A stretch of 64,000 nt of DNA from Microbispora oryzae. GTDB taxonomy: Bacteria > Actinomycetota > Actinomycetes > Streptosporangiales > Streptosporangiaceae. The notes under the pieces are model-generated. The model was not told the DNA's origin. It saw nothing but the letters and a program-made list of their open reading frames with translations, and ran no database searches. The position numbers and the translations under genes are program-made. Position 1 is the first letter of the stretch. The number at the start of each line of letters is the position of its first letter. Shown here one piece after another: positions 34,860 through 43,776 of the stretch. The stretch spans positions 124,001 through 188,000 of the forward strand of contig NZ_JAFCNB010000001.1 of assembly GCF_017896165.1 (NCBI RefSeq), given 5' to 3'.

Positions 34860-36261
34860 GGGCCAGCCGGGCGGCCTGCCACCCGCCCATGCCGTGCACG
34901 CCGGGGCCGGGCGGGGTGCTCGCCGAGCAGATGTACAGGCCGCGCACCGGGGTGGCCCACGGGTGCGCGGAGAGGACGGGACGGCCGAGGAACTGGCCCA
35001 GGTCGCCCGACCCGCCGCCGATGTCGCCGCCCACCAGGTTCGCGTTGCGGGCCTCAAGGGCCGCGGTGTCCGTGGCGCGGCGGGCCAGGACGAGGTCGCG
35101 GAAGCCGGGGGCGAACCGCTCGATCTGCGCCTCGACCGCCTCGGTCATGTCCACCGCCGAGCCGTTGGGCACGTGGCAGTAGGCCCACAGGACGTGCCGT
35201 CCGGCGGGCGCCCGTGAGGGGTCGGCCACACACGGCTGCACGACGAGCACGTAGGGCCGTTCCGGGTGGCGGCCACGGACGACCTCGGCCTCGCCGTGCG
35301 CGATCTCCTCCAGGCGGCCGCCGAGGTGCACCGTCGCGGCGTCGCCCACCGCCGGGTCGGTCCACGGCACCGGGCCCGACAGCGCCCAGTCGAGCTTGAA
35401 CACCCCGGGGCCGTAGCGGAACCGGTCCAGCCGCCTCCGGTAGGCCGGGGGCAGCCTGTCGCCGGCCACGTCGAGGACCTGGCGCGGTGTGAGGTCCAGC
35501 AGGACCGACCGGGCCCGGGGCACCTCGCCCAGATCGCGGACGCGGTGACCGGTCACGGCCTCGCCGCCGAGCTCCCTGAGCCGCCCGACGAGGGCGTCGG
35601 CGAGCCGCTGGGAGCCGCCCCGCACCACCGGCCACCCCACGTGGTGGGCGAGCGCGGCCAGCAGCACGCCGTAGCCCCCGGTGATCGGGGCGCGCAGGTC
35701 GAGCATGGAGTGCGCGGCCATCCCCGCGAGCGCGGCCCGCGCGCCGGCCGTGCGGAACGCCGTACGGGCGAGCACGGTCGCGGGCAGGACCCCGAACGCG
35801 CCGAACCGGGCCGCCCGCAGCGGGGCGCGGGGCACCGACAGCGGGGCGAGCAGCGTGTCGACCAGCGGGTCTCCCGCGCGCGCGGTCGCGCCCACGGTGG
35901 CACGCCAGGCGGCGGCGTCCCGGCCGAGCCCCAGCGCGGTCTCCTCCGCCGAGCGGTGGACCAGCACCGCCGGCCGTTTGTCGAGCGGATGCGCGGCCGG
36001 CACGCGCGGGTGGGCCCACGTGACGCCCAGCTCCCCGATGATCCGCCGGAACGCGGGCGAGGCCACGGTGAGCGGCAGCACGGTCGCGCAGACGTCGTGC
36101 CGGAATCCGGGCAGCGTCAGCTCGTCGGTGCGCAGGCCGCCGCCGAACGCGCCGGCCGCTTCAAGCAGCAGCACGCGCCGGCCGGCCTCGGCCATCGTGA
36201 CCGCCGCCACCAGCCCGTTCGGTCCCGAGCCGACCACAACCGCGTCGAAGCCGTCAGCCAT
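34825..36261 (-). CDS. FAD-dependent oxidoreductase, phytoene-desaturase-like
   Basis: 478 aa. N-terminal dinucleotide fold GFDAVVVGSGPNGLVAAVTMAEAG with the acidic residue at the end of beta-2 (LLEAAG), then FGGGLRTDELTLPGFRHDVCATVLPL. The C-terminus has the second FAD motif GLYICSASTPPGPGVHGMGGWQAA, as in CrtI-like and NAD(P)/FAD-dependent oxidoreductases of actinobacteria. The substrate is unknown and no carotenoid gene is nearby. Its ATG lies 8 bp inside the histidine kinase gene, making it the last gene of the signalling operon. Its placement there is unusual. Confidence 0.88.
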   Translation of the reverse strand: MADGFDAVVVGSGPNGLVAAVTMAEAGRRVLLLEAAGAFGGGLRTDELTLPGFRHDVCATVLPLTVASPAFRRIIGELGVTWAHPRVPAAHPLDKRPAVLVHRSAEETALGLGRDAAAWRATVGATARAGDPLVDTLLAPLSVPRAPLRAARFGAFGVLPATVLARTAFRTAGARAALAGMAAHSMLDLRAPITGGYGVLLAALAHHVGWPVVRGGSQRLADALVGRLRELGGEAVTGHRVRDLGEVPRARSVLLDLTPRQVLDVAGDRLPPAYRRRLDRFRYGPGVFKLDWALSGPVPWTDPAVGDAATVHLGGRLEEIAHGEAEVVRGRHPERPYVLVVQPCVADPSRAPAGRHVLWAYCHVPNGSAVDMTEAVEAQIERFAPGFRDLVLARRATDTAALEARNANLVGGDIGGGSGDLGQFLGRPVLSAHPWATPVRGLYICSASTPPGPGVHGMGGWQAARLALRREARAAARG

Positions 36262-38155
36262 CGACCGGCACCTCTCCTCTGATGGTCGTGCCGGCGCCGG
36301 GCGCCGACTCGACGAACAGCCGTCCGCCGAGCGCGCCGAGCCGGTCGGTCATGTTGACGAAGCCGTGCCCCTGCCCGCCGCCCGGGTCGAAGCCCGCGCC
36401 GTCGTCGGCGACGCTGAAACGCAGCACGCCGTCCTCCGCGGTGACGCGGACCTCCACGGACGCGCCCGGCCCCGCGTGCTTGCCCGCGTTCTGGATGGCC
36501 TCCAGGCAGCAGAAATAGACCGCGGCCTCGACCTGCTCCGGGTAGCGCCGGGTCAGGCCCACCTCCACACTGTAGGGGAGCGCGACGCGCCGGGTCACCG
36601 AGCGCAGCGCCTCACCGAGGCCGTGATTGCGCAGCAGCGGCGGGTAGATGCCGTGGGCCAGCTCGCGGAACGCGGCGTTGGCCTGCTGCACGTCGGTGCG
36701 CAGCTCCTCCATGAGTTCGGCGGCCATGGCCGCGTCCTCCTTGAGGATCTCCCGGGCGAGGCCGAGCTTGACCGAGAGTGCGACGAGATGCTGCTGGGCG
36801 CCGTCGTGCAGGTCGCGCTCGATCGCCCGGCGCGAGGCGTCGGCGGCCGTGACGATGCGCAGCCGGGAGGCCTGCAGTTCCTCGTTGCGCTGCCGCAGCT
36901 CCTCCAGGGACGCCTGCAGGGCGGAGTCGAGCCGCATGTTGTGCAAGGCGAGGCCGACCTGGCGGGCCAGCTCGATGAGCACGCGGTCGTCCTCCTCGGA
37001 GAACTCGACGCCCTCGCGCGGCCGCCGTACGACCAGCAGGCCGAGCAGGTCGCCCAGGTGAGCGGCGGGCGCCACCCGGATGGGGGCCTCCCGGTCCTCG
37101 ACGAGGGCGGGCAGCCACACCGACAGCCAGGCGGCGCCGCCGATGCGGGTGCGCCCGACGACCAGACGCTCCTTGGCCGTGAGAGTGATCACGTCGGCGG
37201 GGCGCTCGGGCACACTGACCTGGCGGTGGAGCACGCCGTCGGTGCCGGCCCACACCTCGGCGCCCGCCTGCCCGAGCGCCGCCCGCAGCGACTCCACCAG
37301 TTGGAGCAGCAGCTCGTCGAACGGCACCGCGCGGCTCATCCGCGCGCCGAACGACGCGAGCGCCTCCTCCGGCGACTGCCCGCGCCGGCCGAGCAGCGAA
37401 ACGCCGAGCGACACGAGCCGGAAACGCACGGGCAGGGCGAGGACCACCGCGGTGAGAGCGGCGACCACGCTGGCCAGCAGCACCTCGCGCTCGGTCCCGA
37501 CGGGCTCGCGGGCCAGACCGACGACCACGACCAGGTAGACGGCCACCACCAGCAGCGCGAGGCCCGCCATGACCACGGCCTCGACGAGCGCCCGCTCGGC
37601 CAGCCGGGCCGTCACGGGCGCCTGCGCCAGGGCGATGCCCGCCGGGAGCACCGCCATGGCGAGCAGCGCCCACGGGAGCACGTCGCCGGGGATGCCGAGA
37701 AGCACGTGCGCGGCGCCGATCACCACGTGGGCGGCGGCGGTGACGACCCCGGCCGCGGCGATCCACTGAAGTGTGCGGCGGCGCGGCGCCGGCGCGCTCG
37801 GGCAGCGCGCGAGTGTCGCCGCCAGCGCGATCAGCGCACCCGCGGCGGTGGCGATGACCACCGCGGGCGGCGTCACCGGCAGCCGGGCCGCCCAGGCGGC
37901 CGCCCCCGCCCAGGCCAGGCCCGCGATCACGCGCCGCGACGGCGTGCGTAACACGCCGTCCGGAAGTGAGAGGCCACAGGTCAGCCAGGCGGCGACGGCG
38001 AGCGGCGCGAGGACGGGCCACCAGGTCGCCGCCGCCTGCGCGAGCGCGACGAGCCCCGCGGTGCGGGCGAGGCCGGCCCTGCCGGCGAGCAGCGCCGTCA
38101 CCGCCGCGAGGACCCAGGCGGCGGCGACGGCGGCGGACGCGGCGATCACGGTCAC
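36254..38155 (-). CDS. Membrane histidine kinase with GAF domain (NarX/HisKA_3 type)
   Basis: 633 aa from a GTG at 38155 that overlaps the permease stop (GTGA). About eight membrane segments occupy residues 1-225. A GAF-like sensor domain follows (about 258-400), then a coiled coil (SLEELRQRNEELQASRL), the HisKA_3 dimerisation box with His450 in IERDLHDGAQQHL, and the HATPase at about 535-630 (EAIQNAGKHA, DDGAGFDPG, GHGFVNMTDRLGALGG). This type phosphorylates NarL regulators, three of which are encoded nearby. It is followed by the FAD enzyme with an 8-bp overlap. Confidence 0.93.
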   Translation of the reverse strand: MTVIAASAAVAAAWVLAAVTALLAGRAGLARTAGLVALAQAAATWWPVLAPLAVAAWLTCGLSLPDGVLRTPSRRVIAGLAWAGAAAWAARLPVTPPAVVIATAAGALIALAATLARCPSAPAPRRRTLQWIAAAGVVTAAAHVVIGAAHVLLGIPGDVLPWALLAMAVLPAGIALAQAPVTARLAERALVEAVVMAGLALLVVAVYLVVVVGLAREPVGTEREVLLASVVAALTAVVLALPVRFRLVSLGVSLLGRRGQSPEEALASFGARMSRAVPFDELLLQLVESLRAALGQAGAEVWAGTDGVLHRQVSVPERPADVITLTAKERLVVGRTRIGGAAWLSVWLPALVEDREAPIRVAPAAHLGDLLGLLVVRRPREGVEFSEEDDRVLIELARQVGLALHNMRLDSALQASLEELRQRNEELQASRLRIVTAADASRRAIERDLHDGAQQHLVALSVKLGLAREILKEDAAMAAELMEELRTDVQQANAAFRELAHGIYPPLLRNHGLGEALRSVTRRVALPYSVEVGLTRRYPEQVEAAVYFCCLEAIQNAGKHAGPGASVEVRVTAEDGVLRFSVADDGAGFDPGGGQGHGFVNMTDRLGALGGRLFVESAPGAGTTIRGEVPVDG

Positions 38156-40593
38156 TCCGCCCGCAGCACGTGGGCGATCCGCAGCCGCGCGGCCACCGTT
38201 CCCGGCCAGGCCGCCAGCGCGTTGGCGATCGCGAGGGTCAGCGGCCACACGAGCAGCACGGCGCCGGCGGCGAGCGGCGCGAGGTACTGCAGCGGCCACA
38301 TGTCGGCGAGGAGCCGCCACAGGGTCCGCCCGAGCGCCACCCCGAGCGGGACGCCGAACAGCAGCCCGATGCCCGCGACCAGGGTGGCCTGCGTGACCAC
38401 GGTCCAGCGTGACTGCCACCGGGTCATGCCGAGCGCGCGCAGCACGGCCACCTCGTGCCGGCGCCGGCGGACGGCCGTGGCCAGCGCGTGCCCGAGGGCC
38501 CCGGTGGCGAGCAGCCCGAGGAAGACGGCCAGCAGCAGCGGCAGCTCCTCCACGTCGCGGATCTGCGGTATCTCCCCCAGTGGATCCGGCTCCCGGAACG
38601 TCACGTACTCGCCTCCGGCGGCCTTCACGGCCGCGTTCAGCCGCCCGGCGACCGCCGCCGGATCCGTGCCCGGCCGCAGGGCGACGAGGGCGCCGTGGAA
38701 CTTGAAGGCGATGTTCGCGCCCGCGTAGAGGGTTTTGTCGCCCGCCGCGGTGATCCAGCCGCCGTCGGTGCGGTCGTTGTGCGGGCCGGCCGGCACGAAG
38801 CCGATCCCGGTGACGGTCATCCGCGTGGGCTTGGCGCCGCCCTTGAGGCTGATCCGGTCACCGACCCCCACCTGGAGGTCCCGGGCGCTGAACGGCGCCA
38901 GCACGATCTCGTCCGCCCTCGCCGGGAGCCGGCCCTCGGTGAGCACGGCCGGGAAGGCCCTGCCGCCCACGGGCGCGTACGTGTAGGTGGTGACGGAGAC
39001 CGCCTTGCGTCCGGGTGTACGGCCGGCGGACTCGGCCACCCCGCTCCTGGCGTCCTCGACGGACTGGACGGCCGGGTCGCCGGCCACCGCCGCGAACACC
39101 GCGGAGAGCACCGCGGGGGCGGGCACGAAGTCCTCGCCGTTGAAACCCAGGTACGCCTCCAGCTGGTGGGTCCGGCCGAACCTGACCGGGTTGGCGGCCG
39201 CGTCCTTGACCCCGGCCGAGAACGTGAAGGCCGCCAGGACGCCGAGCACGCCCGCGACCGCGCCGACCAGCGCGGGCCGCACCGGCACCGCGGCGCGCCC
39301 GCTACCCGGTTCCAGGGCGAACCGCGCCCCCACCACCATCGGGACGGGCAGGCCCATCCGGGACGCGAGCAGGGCGACCGCCGACCTGCGGCCCGCGGTG
39401 GCTCCCGCGGACAGGAAGAGCGCGGCCGCGGCGGCCGACCCCGCGAGCACGAGAGCCGAGGTCAGGAGCCAGCCCGTGCCGAGCACGAGCCAGTCGAGGT
39501 CGAGCCCGGGATCGGGCTCGCGCAGCGCCGCCGCCCCGATCGGCATCCACATCGAGGCCGCCGCCGCCCCCGCGACGCCGGCGGTGGCACCCACGACGGC
39601 GGCCAGGAACGGCCCGGCCGCCGCCGAGGCCAGCGCCTGGCGGGGTGAGAGGCCGACCGCGCGCAGCACGCGCAGATCGCTCACCGTCGCCGCGGTGTAC
39701 CTGGCGACCGACTGGCCGACCAGCACGATCGCGGCGGCGAGCGCGGCCAGCCCGAACGCGAGCAGGCACGCGGCCTCGAAGGTGGTCGCCCGCAGCGCGT
39801 TCCCGCCGAACTTCTCGTAGTTGTTCCACACGTCGATGTTGTTGCGCCCGGTGACGCGAGCCAGGTCCGCGCGGAACCGGGCCTCGTCGGCCACGCCGTT
39901 CTTCAGCCGGACGAGGGCGTTGATGTACCCCTTGTCCGGGTCGACGAAGTTCGTCGGGTACGTGCGGTAGAGGGCAGGGCTGGACAGGACGCCCGGTGAC
40001 TGGCCGACGTCCTCGGAGTACCACGCCGACCTGATCACGCCCACTATGGTGACCGTGATCCGGGGCCCGGCGGGCTCCTCCGCCGAGGAGTCGTAGTCTT
40101 CCCGTGCCGCCTGCTCGGGCGTCATCAGCATGAGGACCAGCCGGTCGCCGACCCCCTTGCCGTACCGCTGGCGGTACTGGGAGCCGACCACGACCTCGTC
40201 GGCCCGGCGGGGGTCGGGGAGCCGCCCCTCCAGGACCCTGGGCACCTCGATGGTGCGCAGGCCCTCGTCGTCGCCGGGAGGGAAGGAACCTGCGCTGTCG
40301 GCCGGCGGGACACCCTGGACGCCGAAGCCGGACACGGGGAAGGTCGTCAGCGCGGCGACCTCGGGGAGCGCGCGGATCCTGGCCCAGTCGAAGTGCGGCT
40401 GGTTGGGCAGGACCGTGAGCGTCGCGGGCAGCGTCTCGGCGTACAGGCGGTCGACGGCCGTCGCGCCTCGGCGGGCGCCGGCGACGGAGGCCAGGACGGT
40501 CGCGGTGGCGAACGCCACGAGCAGCGCCAGCGCCGCGAGCGACCGCCATCGCCGGCGCAGCTCCAGGCGGAGCCAGGTCAGCACCACGCCCAT
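38152..40593 (-). CDS. ABC transporter permease, FtsX/MacB-like
   Basis: 813 aa with GAGGAG before the ATG. A membrane segment at about 15-40 is followed by a large outside domain (about 45-245), three helices (about 258-375), a second half with helices near 400 and 425, another outside domain (about 455-675) and a C-terminal FtsX domain with three helices and the family pattern TAVRRRRHEVAVLRALGMTRWQ. Such permeases work with a LolD/MacB-type ATPase and move lipids or peptides or transmit mechanical signals. The ATPase gene lies 52 bp upstream. The gene ends with a 4-bp overlap with the histidine kinase gene, suggesting sensing through the transporter as in BceAB systems. Confidence 0.92.
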   Translation of the reverse strand: MGVVLTWLRLELRRRWRSLAALALLVAFATATVLASVAGARRGATAVDRLYAETLPATLTVLPNQPHFDWARIRALPEVAALTTFPVSGFGVQGVPPADSAGSFPPGDDEGLRTIEVPRVLEGRLPDPRRADEVVVGSQYRQRYGKGVGDRLVLMLMTPEQAAREDYDSSAEEPAGPRITVTIVGVIRSAWYSEDVGQSPGVLSSPALYRTYPTNFVDPDKGYINALVRLKNGVADEARFRADLARVTGRNNIDVWNNYEKFGGNALRATTFEAACLLAFGLAALAAAIVLVGQSVARYTAATVSDLRVLRAVGLSPRQALASAAAGPFLAAVVGATAGVAGAAAASMWMPIGAAALREPDPGLDLDWLVLGTGWLLTSALVLAGSAAAAALFLSAGATAGRRSAVALLASRMGLPVPMVVGARFALEPGSGRAAVPVRPALVGAVAGVLGVLAAFTFSAGVKDAAANPVRFGRTHQLEAYLGFNGEDFVPAPAVLSAVFAAVAGDPAVQSVEDARSGVAESAGRTPGRKAVSVTTYTYAPVGGRAFPAVLTEGRLPARADEIVLAPFSARDLQVGVGDRISLKGGAKPTRMTVTGIGFVPAGPHNDRTDGGWITAAGDKTLYAGANIAFKFHGALVALRPGTDPAAVAGRLNAAVKAAGGEYVTFREPDPLGEIPQIRDVEELPLLLAVFLGLLATGALGHALATAVRRRRHEVAVLRALGMTRWQSRWTVVTQATLVAGIGLLFGVPLGVALGRTLWRLLADMWPLQYLAPLAAGAVLLVWPLTLAIANALAAWPGTVAARLRIAHVLRAE

Positions 40594-40645
40594 GCTGTCT
40601 CCTCATCTCGGGGCCCGCGGCCACGCGAACGGGACATCGGCTCGC

Positions 40646-41341
40646 TCATACCGGCTCGACCTTCCCGTCCCGCATGCGCACGGCGCGGTCCGCGCCCGCG
40701 GCGACGTCGGGCGAGTGGGTCACCATGATGATCGTCTGGCCGTCGTCGTGCAGCCTGCGGAACAGTTCGAGCACTTCCAGGCCCCCCTCGCTGTCGAGCG
40801 CGCCGGTGGGCTCGTCGGCCAGCAACAGCGTCGGCTCGTTCACCAGCCCGCGGGCGATGGCCAGCCGTTGCCGCTGGCCGCCGGACAGCACGGCCGGCAC
40901 CTGGTTGGCGCGGTCGGCCAGGCCGAGCAGGTCGAGCAGGTCGCGCGCGCGGGACTCGGCGGCACGCCGCTTCATGCCGCCCAGCACGCCCGGCATGACC
41001 AGGTTGTCCAGCGCGGACACCCCGTCGAGGAGATTGAAGAACTGGAACACGAAGCCGATGTGGTGCCTGCGGAACCGGGCCAGCCAGTCCTCGTCCCGGC
41101 CGTCCACCCGCTCCCCCGCCACCTCGACGCTGCCCTCGTCCACCGGCTCCAGCCCGGCGATCACGTTGAGCAGGGTCGACTTGCCGCACCCGGACGGCCC
41201 CATGACGGCGACGAACTCGCCGCGCCGCACGTCGAGGTCCACCCCCCGCAGCGCGCGCACGGGGGCGAGCTCCGCGGTGAACGTCCGCCTGGCCCCTCTG
41301 ACCTGGACCGCGACGGTCGTCGTCACATCTGTGGCGGGCAT
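40646..41341 (-). CDS. ABC transporter ATP-binding protein (MacB/LolD-like)
   Basis: 231 aa. Walker A GPSGCGKST, Q-loop region FVFQFFNLLDGVSALDN, signature LSGGQRQRLAIARGL, Walker B LLLADEPTGALDS and H-loop VTHSPDVA are all intact. It is the partner of the FtsX-like permease encoded next. The ATG at 41341 is one base after the stop of the receiver-cyclase gene, so the two genes are translated together, an unusual link between a cyclase and a transporter. Confidence 0.95.
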   Translation of the reverse strand: MPATDVTTTVAVQVRGARRTFTAELAPVRALRGVDLDVRRGEFVAVMGPSGCGKSTLLNVIAGLEPVDEGSVEVAGERVDGRDEDWLARFRRHHIGFVFQFFNLLDGVSALDNLVMPGVLGGMKRRAAESRARDLLDLLGLADRANQVPAVLSGGQRQRLAIARGLVNEPTLLLADEPTGALDSEGGLEVLELFRRLHDDGQTIIMVTHSPDVAAGADRAVRMRDGKVEPV

Positions 41342-41342
41342 T

Positions 41343-42653
41343 TCACATCACCTCGAGGTGGTAGGCGGTCACGGGGGTCGCACGGCCCTTGACCAGGCGC
41401 GGGCCGAGCGGGCGCCAGGCCCACCCGCCGCCCGCCGCCCGGACCGTCGCGTCGGAGGCCACGACGCCGGTCGGCCGGGCCAGGTCCTGCATGCGCTGCG
41501 CGAGGTTCACGGTGTCTCCGACGAGGGTGTACTCCACTCGTTCATCGCTGCCGAGCAGGGCCGCCGCTACCTCACCTGTGGACAGTCCGATGCCGAGCGT
41601 GAAGGGCGAGCGTCCCTGTCCCCTCCACTCGGCGTCGAGGCGGCGCTGGCGCACGTGCATCTCGCGGGCCGCGTGGACGGCCCTGGCGGCGTGGTCGGGG
41701 GCGGGGTCGGGTGCGCCGAAGACCGCCATCACCGCGTCGCCCACGTACTGCATGACTGTGCCGCCGGAGGTGAGGATCGCGGCGTTCATGGCCCGCCGGT
41801 GGGCGTTGAGCTGCCCGGCGAGCACGGCCGGGTCCGTGGCCTCCGCGATGGCCGAGTAGCCCCGCACGTCGGACATGAGCACGGTCACGACCAGCCGGTC
41901 GGTGCGGTCGACGGCCCCGCGGTCGCGCAGCAGCTTGTCGGCGAGGCCGCCGGGAAGCAGCCGCGACAACGTCTCGCCCTGCTCGTCGCGGCGCAGGATC
42001 GCCGTGTGGAGCATCCGCAGGCGGCGCAGCGCGCCCCTCCGTCCCGCGCTGGCCCCCTTCGCGAGCGACAGGAACAATTGCTCGATCGCGGCGTTGACGG
42101 CCTCGGGCGGCTCCCCCCGGGACGCGGCGATCGCCTTCACGGTACGGCCCGCCGCCACCTGGCCGAGCAGGTCCTCCTCGCCGGGCGACAGCTGGCCCTC
42201 GTCCCGGGCCGGCGCCACCAGCTCCCGCACGATCAGAGGATCGATGAGCGAGCCGCCGGTGGCGACCTCGCGGATCGCCGTGCCGAGCAGGCCGGCGTCC
42301 GCCACGCGATCCTTGAGGAGGTACGCGTATCCGGCGGCGCCCTCGCCCAGCAGCCGGATCGCGTAGTCGGGGTCGTCGTACTGGCTCAGCACCACCACGC
42401 CGGTGCCGGGCAGGCGCTTGCGGACCTCGCGCGCCGCCTCGATCCCCTCGTCCTGGTAGGTCGGGGGCATCCTGATGTCGGTGACCACGACCTGCGGGCG
42501 CAGCCGCGTGGCGCCTGCCACCAGCTCGGAGTAGTCCGCGGCGAGCCCCACGATCTCCAGAGCGGGGTCGCGGCCGAGCAGCGCGCGCACACCTTCGCGG
42601 ACGATCAGGTTGTCGTCCGCGAGCACCACCGTGATGCGTTCCACGACCCGCAT
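41343..42653 (-). CDS. Response regulator with class III nucleotide cyclase output
   Basis: 436 aa from the ATG at 42653. Receiver domain 1-145: acidic pair Asp13-Asp14, phospho-acceptor Asp59 in VVTDIRMPPTYQDEG, YLLKDR. Residues about 155-215 still align with a LuxR HTH (LSPGEEDLLGQVAAGRTVKAIA) but the recognition part is eroded. The class III cyclase follows (about 245-425): metal Asp262 in LMSDVRGYS and Asp306 in YVGDAVMAVFG, and Asp380, Asn383 and Arg387 in VGDTVNLAQRM. Gln302 replaces the Lys that usually selects adenine, so cAMP rather than cGMP is not certain. First gene of a five-gene operon; the ABC ATPase starts 1 bp after it. Confidence 0.92.
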   Translation of the reverse strand: MRVVERITVVLADDNLIVREGVRALLGRDPALEIVGLAADYSELVAGATRLRPQVVVTDIRMPPTYQDEGIEAAREVRKRLPGTGVVVLSQYDDPDYAIRLLGEGAAGYAYLLKDRVADAGLLGTAIREVATGGSLIDPLIVRELVAPARDEGQLSPGEEDLLGQVAAGRTVKAIAASRGEPPEAVNAAIEQLFLSLAKGASAGRRGALRRLRMLHTAILRRDEQGETLSRLLPGGLADKLLRDRGAVDRTDRLVVTVLMSDVRGYSAIAEATDPAVLAGQLNAHRRAMNAAILTSGGTVMQYVGDAVMAVFGAPDPAPDHAARAVHAAREMHVRQRRLDAEWRGQGRSPFTLGIGLSTGEVAAALLGSDERVEYTLVGDTVNLAQRMQDLARPTGVVASDATVRAAGGGWAWRPLGPRLVKGRATPVTAYHLEVM

Positions 42654-42777
42654 TACACAGTGACCGGAAGCCTCCGGAAAGGGTGCCAGGACGACGGGCC
42701 GGGGGGTGCTGGCACCACGGCCGGTCCGCAGGGTGGCGCCCTGGCCCGCCGGGGCGGGAATTCCTACGTTCGGGGAC

Positions 42778-43776
42778 ATGCGAGTCGAATCGACGATCAC
42801 CTCGATCTCCTGGATCCCGTCCGAGGCCGTGGCGGGGTACACGAAGCCCGCCTTCTCGGTGGGACTGACGCACTACGACGATCCGCCGCCCGACGCGATA
42901 GCCGATCTGGACGCGCTGCGCGACTCCGACCGGTTCCGGTTCGCCAACCGGCTCACGGTGTGGGCCGAGTTCGACGGCGACCGGGTGTCCGGCCACGGCG
43001 CCGCCGGGGGTCTGGTCATGGGCGCCACGACCGTGCGGCTGGGCCCGCTGGGCGTGACGTTCGCCGCGGTCGGCCTGCCCGACCTGCGGCCGGAGCCCCG
43101 GATGGGCGACGGGTGGATCAGGTTCACGCAGACCGCCGGAGGCCGGACGGCGCTGCCGTTCCCGCGCCGCGTCGCCCGGCCGCCGTACCTGCGGCTGCAG
43201 TCACCGCTGGTGTGGACGACGCTCTCGGTGACGCTGTACTCCGACGGCCGGGCGGAGGCCATGCTGGAGGGCGCCAGCCCGTTCCCCCGGCACTGGGTCT
43301 ACGGCCCGGACCACCGGCTGACGATGAAGGCCGGGCTCACCGACTTCGCGGCGTGGGCGACCCAGGATGGGCCCGAACGGACGCCCTGGGGCGACGAGGA
43401 CTCCCCCGTGCTGGTCACCGCCGCCGAGACCGCACTGGAGCGGGAGCTGTCGCTGCTCATCATGCGCGGCGGCGTCCGGCCCCAGATTCGTTCGCTGCCC
43501 GCCGGCTCCCAGCTGGTGCGGCAGGGCGAGCCGGGCTCCTCGCTGTTCCTGCTGCTCGACGGGGTGCTCGGCGTGGACGTGGACGGCCGCGCGCTGCCGG
43601 AGCTCGGCCCGGGCGCGATCCTGGGCGAGCGGGCCGTGCTGGAGGGCGGCACCCGCACCGCGACTCTGACCGCGCTCACGCCGATCAGGGTGGCCGAGGC
43701 CCCGGCGGAGTCGGTCGACCGGGGAGCGCTGGCCCGGCTCGCCGAGGGGCACCGCAGAGAGGACCAGCTCACGTGA
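42778..43776 (+). CDS. Cyclic-nucleotide-binding protein with unknown N-terminal domain
   Basis: 332 aa from the ATG at 42778. The C-terminal ~95 residues form a cyclic-nucleotide-binding domain: LPAGSQLVRQGEPGSSLFLLLDGVLGV and a phosphate cassette with Gly283-Glu284 and Arg293 in TRTATL. The N-terminal ~225 residues are a beta-rich domain without a family I recognise; no HTH, so it is not a Crp-type regulator. It is divergent from the cyclase gene, 124 bp away, and its stop overlaps the MBL hydrolase start (GTGA). It is the natural effector for the cyclase product. Confidence 0.88.
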   Translation: MRVESTITSISWIPSEAVAGYTKPAFSVGLTHYDDPPPDAIADLDALRDSDRFRFANRLTVWAEFDGDRVSGHGAAGGLVMGATTVRLGPLGVTFAAVGLPDLRPEPRMGDGWIRFTQTAGGRTALPFPRRVARPPYLRLQSPLVWTTLSVTLYSDGRAEAMLEGASPFPRHWVYGPDHRLTMKAGLTDFAAWATQDGPERTPWGDEDSPVLVTAAETALERELSLLIMRGGVRPQIRSLPAGSQLVRQGEPGSSLFLLLDGVLGVDVDGRALPELGPGAILGERAVLEGGTRTATLTALTPIRVAEAPAESVDRGALARLAEGHRREDQLT

